This document shows positions 9,001 through 12,766 of a DNA stretch of 15,521 nt, one piece after another. Position numbers and translations under genes: made by a program. The notes beneath the pieces were generated by a model, which was given only the letters and a program-made list of their open reading frames with translations, did not search any database and was not told the origin of the DNA. This DNA comes from Spirochaetales bacterium (GTDB lineage: Bacteria; Spirochaetota; Spirochaetia; JABEVK01): contig JABEVL010000266.1 of assembly GCA_013043995.1 (NCBI GenBank), positions 1-15,521 on the forward strand. The letters run 5' to 3'. Position 1 is the first letter of the stretch; each line of letters opens with the position of its first letter.

Positions 9001-10073
9001 AGCTGACAAGTGAAGATAAACAGAAAGCTTTGGCGGCCTTGGGGAAAGATATTACTGGGTACGATTTTTCGAAGGACTATTGGAAACTCTTAAATGACGG
9101 TACGCTCCAGTACGATGGGCAGGGATACCTGACGGACGAACAAGGACTCTACATTAATCAGGACGGAAGCAAATCCAGAAATTTTGGGAAAAGCAATACC
9201 ATCGGCGCGGGGGGCGTAGAGAGCGGACTTTTGAACATTCTGAACGGCGGAACGGGCGGTGTCGGCTATGACAACTTCAGCGATGAGCAGGTTGCTCAGG
9301 CGCAACAGCTGATGAGTGACTCGGGTTTGACCCACTCGGGAGACGGGAGACAGGCAGATTGGACTCTGTCAGCAAACGCTGAGGTTAAGCTGAATACAAG
9401 CTTGATGGCATCTTATGCCTCGAGCATGGCAAGTCCTGTATTCATCAAACAGTATAGTGGACTGATATTTAACTCTAGCCTGCCAAGCTCGTACCTGGCG
9501 TACATTTTGCCTGCCTACCCTGGGGTTGGCACACGCATTAATCAGATGAGGGAGCAATTGGCCTCGGCACAACGAACGCTTACGGACCACAACGGCGGTA
9601 CAACGACGTTTTATCTGCCCAGTAAGGATAGTCCGGTAAACAGCATGCTGGTCAATCAGCATGATTTTCCAGAACCGATGAATAGCAGTGCTTGTGCGAT
9701 GCTTACCATGCTCGCGACGGCTTCGCAGGTAGCCGGCGTAGCGATGCCGTACGATGACATCTCAAATTTTGCGGCGTCGCTTGCGTCTGACGTCTATGAT
9801 CCTCTAAATGTGAAAGTTTTGGACCGCGATGCCTATATGAACGCTGCGCTCGATTGGATGGGAAGGTCAGACCTTGGATTGTGGACTCCAACCAGGAAAT
9901 ATCCAAATCCGCCTGCTGGAGCTGTCGAAGTGGCGGTCTTTCAGCAGAAACAATATGAATCCGAATCGCACTACGTGGAAGACGGGTTGGACGGCACGCT
10001 GATTTATAATCCAGGATTTACGAACGGTGCGAATCAAGGAGCAACTCATGTTTATGTTTACAAGCGACATTAG
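3..10073 (+). CDS. Giant Trp-rich helical protein with C-terminal C39-like peptidase domain, 5' partial (possible TIGR04388-like polymorphic toxin)
   Basis: The frame is open from base 3 to the TAG at 10071-10073 without a stop, giving at least 3356 residues; the first ATG in view (117) is probably internal because coding-like, Trp-containing sequence precedes it, so the true start and any secretion signal lie left of the window. Numbering from base 3: residues 1-2300 are mostly helical, rich in Gln, Ala, Trp and Asn, with two Trp ladders (270-361 and 2164-2253) and coiled-coil-like stretches; 2561-2634 hold hydrophobic Gly/Ala-rich segments; about 2938 begins a region with an AHEA motif; 3213-3356 resemble a C39-like cysteine peptidase. 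Cysteines are scarce (about a dozen). From memory it resembles the 'longest' Leptospira family TIGR04388; no search was done. The gene overlaps a lipoprotein gene at its 3' end. I infer a cell-surface or secreted delivery protein with an exchangeable C-terminal effector; a structural or adhesive role is an alternative. Confidence 0.9.
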   Translation, partial: PLSAVDQETQLRQDAQKTWDAYACEAERCTDTNRWKRLMETGVEAAVRTWETEAIQLAHEGWSPTETSGQIRQDLEQQVDLAYGKKLAEDWSIEKRGQYLDHATVLLNPHLKALLFQTDALGQVLCDANGNPIKNTSASHEDFQTALESLHARALEGWSQGDLARTAELAALSPQALQAFRTEKQSRLAAFQQEWAAMADREQARFMNLKNSDQASLRAKSEGLAADSLTAQLVAQVSAGTVRGMENLHSGLQAVTGAKPQDIDNLAKNWQADFQKQINEGLTQWHQAEQTLLQSRMDWENRSDQDMKNGQTAWQNAYIKLEQSRQDWEGQMQSLISQAGQQWDSKQSQLQTAITEAQAQWQEALRDRKDLLSDQIGAEVDLVSQDAQLIKTAKQAANSWLSSSFWRTEGAPVQLGSSQMWNLVGEKFEDLLRSKWEFSSREAESQWNASRSRLAQIETSLKIYANLSQDNLNKTAVFETYQDPANFTSYVFNTWELPVFNGGYSGPPALRIDDSKSIGALVRRRYALTEALSDPESFHPELPSSQSGYETGVTLGGRTYSHPTPDEIKQLSALYKEELLTQYRKELPTLNQKLIVYDQYAEKLLREQAENHTKISELYQSLLVNLAGSSMAQAVIHELLVPMMTSLMDSGSRDPIGEALGQLSKTETFDRRSIDLSALLESSGLNVELKSALSVVGQENLTAILQMAKKSALEDELKKFSGEFLLDQGAGELSYWSVIQKNYQASLEEHEQLLVNTYGVTLDDGSSSTFTGDLSREVMKAETVKSYWDKQLEIAKAVRDYAINPTSTRETDASTQQKLNDAYNLYDAKKTAYDQAVIRLQKTQNSLDMHLGLLGQKRLELSKLSQDVQTAQASYQALIDQVTAKNGNFFIRQFQSTLNQLEIQRGISVAGSPTSPIEPAELDYQAAWNTFLVQDAQARSAARLALLVDGKPAELPEPKYDSLDQLKKNRDSSLQVDDALNWGEGTQPEQEMIKLGIAQDHPEYARGLQIYETWHTATGPQEKSIALSRLELWIKQKQNQTRAAYENRVEQIHLLTGTDLVTWYAQVSHQDTTGWNGARVAEDLQSKAFNSEWFLRQQMAQREVSVWSEVKRRLESFSSSPSLNLAAWSAESLASNLAQIWIAQNLADSANNREVLTKQAEGYLNAARELEGCFLNPGDWAKVQEFQNLNEYGARILKEDSALGKDWNLLEFEDLKQTALNTRNLAQNWSECSASCPALLEASRTRSLEDLNETLSNSGLLDRQPEAILQGLQTKEDAVDWASRILAQASGSGTGLPEYLQTSLDDELCAIVKMADLTLAWKEGVASDGKALAQSQKDRAMMALQDAQGRLIASSNAQTQQAFIGQRTLVHFWDVVLNQENQSDAQVQNWRTYVAKAWVATPGEGLIPVNIVPVDGADWRTWNDEAGKIKGIKNNLENWKIDTYNEILKTSNNLKEALNSTSKGLRELSAANWNKIWTALPAEELSSADFHPYDGGNLWDEFSSSAAEQNLMDARQKVQSLNGLEMSLEKTLCSLGENYETYVSLQNGFDKSAEVKAQGKVTTAEAALADAVNQYNSQLSAVQSANDSLISENTSVTTALQELETARAQIQKNQAVRDYAVGTSMALQDANNQYATVLSKEQRAKEVVQILKKLESDGQLFGIFHNDSYNSAWNDWTAKVGQTCEVSRVEDYLEQAQSNQQKAVNDQWTNLQDLQDSWIKAPPGLSSLNGPALYLEYQNSQWAIAEKPSSEAETTARVKALQAYFQDNQGSESQFETDLAQASNWLFSQGERAKEILQQWGLAMAYQAEKMPGDSGLNGWANPATLRPSATRRLDANAIRNLVDLTNMQAHSAYVSVMGTTGEAKAAFELFQAMAFLGSIQNSGDSNVATGVFGGAWNSRFLENARAKLKGDEVYQLYCYNRRTLWDLGQKDADWRDYNMAKAGREDTEQEENSWNRILEGDVANFLTKSGAFTQNWKIYQNLKSTQAEWNGCAVASKDAQGNVLLTHTASVDSIIRAVDSIVTRQGTTWQILIGADKNAVIKNLKALWTQAGAGGSADNLSAVKSLLSSASDNSSEASSRLKAVGTILQTTQGESLEQSEIQVAEFVQSGEPANLQALYVQALGGGWNQIAADRQRVDYLLSQAQDEDSEQTRSLLLRDAGIWMQNLYSDRMNSALQVQSDTWNSAVQDLVRQRSDWQTQMNGLLTQGRKEWQAAEKKFQDARGVWFNQFSQQYQVKDTVWISAYQNLETAWVNKAGQTVSQKGGAEMMEQLGLDQGEAIRLSQVIAIDPLNSFSNAQDTIRRLSVSPTLAEMLKELQARGKTLNSLGAEIAGKLGLGGLGNSYVSAKIFAAQTQDTEQIQKHLARVALEVARQNLEKASQTFQKQVGRANQNTRSGISQTLASAGYQQQGGVWDRTAVIDSTINGEIREHQKVDDYVDYTMPALDVQFDFSGLDHAGASSLGALAEVSSELAQLQNDLTNILGDGKENKGAFGVWVGEAPSQDSSGSGQMGHIFGQYQANMTTEAQGLAALAKPGYDQKLWDDRNSSFKAPNIQSLSQMGVSLLATLITAPLGGIGGALLAAGINIASSAAWTGAEIVNGVENASDGWGSWAKGALTSVATAVVGSVFGGVVKAPTNFILGANVGQNFMDAGLNGLVNTGNSLGDLALKTGLSGAHSATDQLISSSVNSLTFSSNGIGFDRNQFQNSWSNSAGYAEIASSMAQTFTSGAMNNTGRGFLGDSWSNYQKLGNFGGSLVGSGVSYAMSGSAMLNVANLADISALSDLLGFHGLDALGSTSGSGTGLLEMHLGDNGFGMKIGSGGADVSGSALYSASQGLGVWAQNAQIDAQAQKLMQGPNGITQDLSTALRSIGSGVDAKSTELYNSIMSGTTTLKDNPALNAAAQTIIAGDGTKTIQLGRGKAGKENGEFDMSVLLAHEAMRNGEWDGTSGQQNETTQAVLNHIRMAQDILATYGGGLSSNLAGEAELLGNAQSVMSDQKLTSEDKQKALAALGKDITGYDFSKDYWKLLNDGTLQYDGQGYLTDEQGLYINQDGSKSRNFGKSNTIGAGGVESGLLNILNGGTGGVGYDNFSDEQVAQAQQLMSDSGLTHSGDGRQADWTLSANAEVKLNTSLMASYASSMASPVFIKQYSGLIFNSSLPSSYLAYILPAYPGVGTRINQMREQLASAQRTLTDHNGGTTTFYLPSKDSPVNSMLVNQHDFPEPMNSSACAMLTMLATASQVAGVAMPYDDISNFAASLASDVYDPLNVKVLDRDAYMNAALDWMGRSDLGLWTPTRKYPNPPAGAVEVAVFQQKQYESESHYVEDGLDGTLIYNPGFTNGANQGATHVYVYKRH
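810..1085 (+). repeat. Tryptophan ladder 1 (protein-level repeat inside the giant gene)
   Basis: Seven Trp codons begin at 810 and end at 1083, spaced 15, 14, 15, 14, 15 and 18 residues. A 29-residue double step equals eight turns of a 3.6-residue helix, so all tryptophans fall on one face of a straight alpha helix. Typical units read W-QNAYIKLEQSRQD-W and W-HQAEQTLLQSRMD-W. The DNA of the units has diverged, so this is an old protein repeat rather than a recent tandem duplication. The role is unknown; a long rod or bundle seam is a reasonable inference. Confidence 0.85.
6492..6761 (+). repeat. Tryptophan ladder 2 (protein-level repeat inside the giant gene)
   Basis: Trp codons begin at 6492 and end at 6759, spaced 20, 14, 15, 14, 15 and 11 residues, the same 14/15 alternation as the ladder at 810-1085. 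Units such as W-NSAVQDLVRQRSD-W and W-QAAEKKFQDARGV-W share the pattern of a hydrophobic residue midway and Arg/Asp/Glu before the next Trp. It ends shortly before the Gly/Ala-rich region. The two ladders flank about 1800 residues of less regular helical sequence. Confidence 0.85.
7683..7904 (+). other. Hydrophobic, probably membrane-inserting region of the giant protein
   Basis: Residues 2561-2600 (starting MGVSLLATLITAPLGGIGG) and 2616-2634 (GALTSVATAVVGSVFGGVV) are long runs of Gly, Ala, Val, Leu and Ile with no charge, separated by a short polar stretch containing Asn, Asp and Trp. They could form a helical hairpin in a membrane. Hydrophobic segments of this kind often precede the toxin domain in contact-dependent and Rhs-like toxins, where they are thought to help cross a membrane; applying that here is inference. 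The sampled DNA is GC-rich (37 of 60 bases in 7681-7740). Confidence 0.6.
8808..9500 (+). other. AHEA-containing region preceding the C-terminal domain of the giant protein
   Basis: The segment begins with LLAHEAMRNGEWDGT (His codon at 8814, residue 2938), followed about 26 residues later by VLNHIRMA, then Gly/Asp-rich sequence with DGQGYLTDEQG and NQDGSKS, and a block ending SSYLAYILPAYPGVG. A His-Glu pair with a downstream His could be a metal site, but the full HExxH motif is absent. I recall a similar AHEA region near the end of long Leptospira proteins, unverified. It probably is the conserved 'pre-toxin' part to which different C-terminal domains are attached. Confidence 0.4.
9639..10070 (+). 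other. C-terminal C39-like (papain-fold) cysteine peptidase domain of the giant protein
   Basis: Residues 3213-3356. A candidate nucleophile lies in MNSSACAMLTMLA (Cys codon 9693-9695, residue 3231), at the start of a hydrophobic helix as in C39-like peptidases, where the usual form is near CGPxSLAM. A candidate His follows in SESHYVEDG (codon 9969, residue 3323), then TLIYNPGF supplies Asn 3336 in the usual D/N-P-G position 13 residues on. The order Cys, His, Asn and the final strand pair match the fold; the Gly-Pro after the Cys is missing. Family members cut peptides, and related papain-fold effectors cut peptidoglycan peptides or act as auto-processing domains. The assignment is by motif reading only. 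Confidence 0.5.
10036..10041 (+). promoter_or_regulatory. Shine-Dalgarno site of the overlapping lipoprotein gene
   Basis: AAGGAG lies inside the last codons of the giant gene, six bases before the ATG at 10048. It decides the start of the lipoprotein over the in-frame codon at 10027, which lacks such a site and would put a charged extension (MRIKEQL) before the signal peptide. Confidence 0.75.
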
Positions 10074-10551
10074 GCTACTCGTCTTCATCGGTCTTGGGTT
10101 CATTCTGCTGACCGCCTGTCAGGATCAGAAGACGATTCCACCCGAAGCGTACAGTCTTAATGGAGTCTGGGCACCCGTATACTTGGTTCCTGAAGGCGGC
10201 ATAAAGGAAATTTCATCAAAAATCCTTCTTAACAAAAAATTTAGCTGGGGTACAGGAAGAGTTATTTCGAGTGGAGGCATGTATCAAAGCCTTACCATTG
10301 ATATCGCTACGAGACAGTTGCTGATCCCTAATGGTGATGGTTTATACACCATCGATGGGATCAGGATGCTCACCCCGAACTCCTTCATTTTATCTATTTA
10401 TCATTACGATGAAGCCTTTCCGAATAATCATAATCCCGTAGATATGAGATTTGATTTGGTCAATGAGAATCGCCTGACGACGCCAGGGGAGAAATATATG
10501 TTAGCTCATTTCCCCCATGGATTTATTCGATTGAGCGGTCCAGGAAAGTAG
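10048..10551 (+). CDS. Small lipoprotein overlapping the giant gene; candidate immunity protein
   Basis: The 167-residue product starts MFMFTSDIRLLVF and has a hydrophobic core ending in ILLTAC-QDQ, a good lipobox with Cys about 24 residues in, so the mature protein would be lipid-anchored in the envelope. The mature part (about 143 residues) starts with SLNGVWAPVYL and is rich in predicted beta strands with no extra cysteines; a lipocalin-like barrel is possible but unproven. The gene begins 26 bp before the giant gene's stop codon, so the two are almost certainly co-transcribed and translationally coupled. Base composition is distinctly AT-rich (119 G or C in 300 bases at 10201-10500). The position directly after a peptidase-like C-terminal domain suggests a cognate immunity protein acting in the periplasm; a partner or chaperone in export is the alternative. 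I do not recognise the family. Confidence 0.85.
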   Translation: MFMFTSDIRLLVFIGLGFILLTACQDQKTIPPEAYSLNGVWAPVYLVPEGGIKEISSKILLNKKFSWGTGRVISSGGMYQSLTIDIATRQLLIPNGDGLYTIDGIRMLTPNSFILSIYHYDEAFPNNHNPVDMRFDLVNENRLTTPGEKYMLAHFPHGFIRLSGPGK

Positions 10552-11077
10552 CCGTCCGTGAGTTGTTCAGCTCCAGCGAACAGCCCTGTGAATATGAAGG
10601 TGCCTTACGCAACGCTGTAAATGGTGTAGCTCAGGGGGAGCTTTTGGATTCTAACGGCGTCGTTATCGAGAAACTGTCACCTGACGGGAGTCCAAGCCCA
10701 ATGGACTGTACAGGAGGAATCAGTGATTTGTTCCAAATTCTGCTTCAATTCAACGCGATCGATTTCGGAAAATACCCCCAGTTGTCAGCACCGATGAAAT
10801 ACTTCCTAAAAACACCGGCGAGATACTTCCGCTTTTGACGTGAAAAGAGGCGGGACACGTCGTCTATTATGCAGGTTCTCAGGGAGCACTAATCCAGGGC
10901 ACGAATACACCTAGGCCTGATCAGATATGGGAGTCGGCAGAAGGCATCGGAGTTCGGTGGTCGGCTCTGAGTCACCTGCAAAGCTGGCTTTCTAGCAACG
11001 TTGGCGCATACCAACAGAAGGTGCACCAGTGGAAAGGTTCCACTTATCGGATATTACGATGGGTAACCGACGGATGA
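10552..11077 (+). pseudogene. Orphan NlpC/P60-like peptidase cassette, broken by a frameshift and a stop
   Basis: Immediately after the lipoprotein, frame 3 reads through NGVAQGELLDSNGVVIEKL to SPMDCTGGISDLFQILL (Cys codon 10707-10709), like the nucleophile motif DCSG of NlpC/P60 peptidases. Around 10769-10779 (runs AAAA and CCCCC) the coding signal moves to frame 2, consistent with loss of one base, continuing PPVVSTDEILPKNTGEILP. A TGA at 10841-10843 interrupts it, then frame 2 resumes with KEAGHVVYYAGSQGALIQGT, matching the GHVGIY histidine motif of the family, and runs to TGA at 11075-11077. The repaired product is about 175 residues with no convincing start codon (only TTG 10563) and no signal peptide, as expected for a detached C-terminal domain rather than an independent gene. 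Its end overlaps the next lipoprotein start by ATGA. Confidence 0.65.
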
Positions 11078-11169
11078 ATGTGAATTCGTGCGTAGTTTTG
11101 TTTGCGGTCATAACGTCTGCCGTCGGCTGTGCGCGAGATATAGTCACTAGTTCTGGATGGGGTCGTTGA
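11074..11169 (+). pseudogene. Truncated lipoprotein, remnant of a second candidate immunity gene
   Basis: The ATG at 11074 overlaps the cassette's TGA (ATGA). The 31 codons give MNVNSCVVLFAVITSAVGC-ARDIVTSSGWGR, a compact lipoprotein signal peptide with lipobox AVGC at residues 16-19 and then an early TGA at 11167. A mature part of only a dozen residues is too short for a folded protein, so this looks like the surviving 5' end of a longer gene. The frame stays open to 11373 if the stop is ignored, but that Cys-rich sequence does not look convincingly coding. The arrangement copies that of the intact lipoprotein at 10048, which is the main reason to believe it. Confidence 0.5.
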
Positions 11170-11356
11170 AGGGATGAAGAAGATTTCGGAAATAGGTTCA
11201 AGGCTGGGGGTCTGTGTGTTGAATGCTGTTTTACCTTAAAGGTCCGTCAGAAAAATAATCCATTTTTTAATAACTCTCATACTCATGGCGGGTGCGGTCC
11301 TTATGGTTACTTTGAGCAAACATCCTCACAAATGTCGTCAAAAATCACAGAAAATC

Positions 11357-11384
11357 TTGTAAGCCCAGTTTAACCCACTATACT
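11357..11384 (+). promoter_or_regulatory. Candidate sigma-70-type promoter for the 11452 lipoprotein gene
   Basis: TTGTAA (11357-11362), a 16-base spacer and TATACT (11379-11384) match the consensus at four and five of six positions. Transcription would begin near 11391, giving a leader of about 60 bases that includes the A/T inverted repeat at 11404-11422. A second weaker pair, TTGCGA (11389-11394) with TAAAAA (11412-11417), is also possible. In AT-rich DNA such matches arise by chance, so this is tentative. Confidence 0.35.
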
Positions 11385-11441
11385 TCTGTTGCGAAAGAAT
11401 CAGAATATTTCTAAAAAATATTTTATTTTATTCATATAAAC

Positions 11442-11446
11442 GGGGG
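11442..11446 (+). promoter_or_regulatory. Ribosome binding site of the 11452 lipoprotein gene
   Basis: A GGGGG run ends five bases before the ATG at 11452, standing out from the AT-rich leader; a shorter AGG follows directly before the ATG. It supports the ATG at 11452, which is also where the signal peptide begins. Confidence 0.5.
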
Positions 11447-11451
11447 TCAGG

Positions 11452-12429
11452 ATGCGCTTTTCAAATGTTTTTGGTTTTTCGACTCTGTTGCTTGCCCTAG
11501 TCTTAGGCAGTTGCACCACTTTTGAAATGGCCTCGGCGGCACCACCGCAAGCACACAAAATCCTTGTCAATTTTTCAACAAAGGCGTTCGGAACGACTGA
11601 CCTTCCTATGGGTGTCTACCACGTTCCCCACAGTCAAGTTGTTATCACGGGCAGGGAAGTGAACACTGGTATCGGCGAGTCGTTCGGCCTCCTAGGAGTA
11701 GCTGTCGAGGATGCAATCATCACCAATGCAAATAAGCAGGGCACAACGAAAATCAAAGGTGCCCTTGATATAAACCTAACAACACAGGCCAGGCAAGATA
11801 CGAGGAAATTTCTGCAAAATCAGAAACCTATTGCAGATAAGTTTACGCTCTCGAAAAACCCGACTTTGCCTGTTCTAACTGTAAAAAGTGCGGTGGTTAT
11901 TTCTTACGTTGACGATGATCGGGTCAGGCCTTACGTCGAACTGAAAGCAACCCTTAGAAATCCCAACTCCTTAAATCAAACGGCTTCATTTGATGGTCCC
12001 GAGACTAGCAAGGGCGAAATGGTTCGAGGTAACATCATCTGGGAAAGCCGGTATTTTATTTCGGCGGGCGTTCCCAAGCCTCTTACAGGTGCGAACAGTT
12101 GGACCGCAAATGGCGGCGTTGAGCTCAAAGATGCGGTGAGTCAGGACCTTAAAAAAGCCCTTGAATTCATGTTCACCGATATTGCCTCACCCATCCCTCG
12201 CACCGATAGCGAATTAATGAGCGTGCAAGGTTACGTACCTTACCTCAGATGGCCGGTCAAAATGGTCGCATACGTTCTAAAAGAGACTGGAGACTCAATT
12301 TATGTTGTTCCCAAAGTCGACGATGCACTCGCTATCGCAGGAACCCACATCATGGACAAGTCAGTCACAACGGTAAGTAAAAAAAGCGCCAACGAAGCAC
12401 CGCTCACCCTTCTGGGGCAAGTCCAGTAG
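11452..12429 (+). CDS. Lipoprotein of unknown function, 325 residues
   Basis: The product starts MRFSNVFGFSTLLLALVLGSC, a typical lipoprotein signal with lipobox LGSC and Cys at residue 21; an AxA site (SAA) a little later would be an alternative signal peptidase I cut. The mature part of about 305 residues begins with a short Ala/Pro-rich linker, then mixed alpha/beta sequence with segments such as VKSAVVISYVDDD, VRPYVELKATLRNP and IIWESRYFISAG, and no further cysteine. No membrane span follows, so it should sit as a soluble domain anchored to an envelope membrane. I do not recognise a family. It has its own promoter candidate and binding site and lies about 280 bp from the toxin-like cluster, so a functional link to the giant gene is possible but unsupported. 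It faces the 3' end of recQ. Confidence 0.85.
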   Translation: MRFSNVFGFSTLLLALVLGSCTTFEMASAAPPQAHKILVNFSTKAFGTTDLPMGVYHVPHSQVVITGREVNTGIGESFGLLGVAVEDAIITNANKQGTTKIKGALDINLTTQARQDTRKFLQNQKPIADKFTLSKNPTLPVLTVKSAVVISYVDDDRVRPYVELKATLRNPNSLNQTASFDGPETSKGEMVRGNIIWESRYFISAGVPKPLTGANSWTANGGVELKDAVSQDLKKALEFMFTDIASPIPRTDSELMSVQGYVPYLRWPVKMVAYVLKETGDSIYVVPKVDDALAIAGTHIMDKSVTTVSKKSANEAPLTLLGQVQ

Positions 12430-12766
12430 TTTTCTTGCGGCCCGCCGGCTGAACGGTCCACTATGACGAGGGGAGCGGGAGTCTTGGACCGGATCAAACC
12501 AAGAAAGGCGGATTTCCGTCCCAAGACCGGGAACGCGGCCGCCGCCCATTTTGGCTCTGGCTTCCTGTCAAGAGTGCGGGGAAAGAGTGCAGGGCGATTC
12601 AAACCTAGTCCATGTGGATTTCGCTAGGCTCAATGAGCAGAAGCTGTTCGATTGGGATGAGTTTAGGCAGGAAAATTGGAAGCTGGAACAACTGGCAGGA
12701 GTTCTTGGCCGCTACCGGTCTCTCCAGTACACAGCCCGACTGGAGCTGAGTTTTCGTGAAGGCCCT
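12430..12766. other. Intergenic region between convergent genes
   Basis: No gene is clearly supported. Frame 2 stays open from about 12551 (TTG) to 12805 and reads like protein in its latter half (ARLNEQKLFDWDEFRQENW, then LGRYRSLQYTARLELSF), with a CQECGE motif near its start, but it lacks an ATG and a ribosome binding site and runs into the 3' end of recQ. It may be the decayed tail of a lost gene. A GC-rich stretch containing GCGGCCGC lies at 12535-12542. Confidence 0.4.
12722..12745. terminator. Inverted repeat, possible weak terminator
   Basis: CTCCAGT (12722-12728) and ACTGGAG (12739-12745) form a perfect 7-bp stem with a 10-base loop, followed on the plus strand after five bases by TTTT. 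It lies 22 bases beyond the recQ stop, between convergent genes. The T tract is short and the minus strand has none, so termination is uncertain. Confidence 0.3.

Larger units (their letters stand above)
11170..11451. other. AT-rich intergenic region with no convincing gene
   Basis: I see no complete gene. Frame 2 contains a 25-codon reading (11285-11362) starting MAGAVLMVTLSKHPHKCRQ, preceded in frame by hydrophobic IIHFLITLIL without a start codon; it lacks a ribosome binding site. A short palindrome ACCTTAAAGGT lies at 11233-11243. A second, all-A/T inverted repeat AATATTT/AAATATT lies at 11404-11410 and 11416-11422, in the leader of the next gene. The region probably holds decayed ends of the upstream cassette plus the promoter for the 11452 gene. 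Confidence 0.5.

Noticed and set aside
10795..10830. Near-repeat GAAATACTTCC / GAGATACTTCC 24 bases apart
   Set aside because: It encodes DEILP and GEILP within the orphan peptidase cassette; too short and imperfect to call a functional repeat.
11174..11239. 21-codon frame beginning MKKISEIGSRLG
   Set aside because: Too short, the purine-rich stretch touches the ATG instead of being spaced from it, and no domain follows; probably chance in a decayed region.
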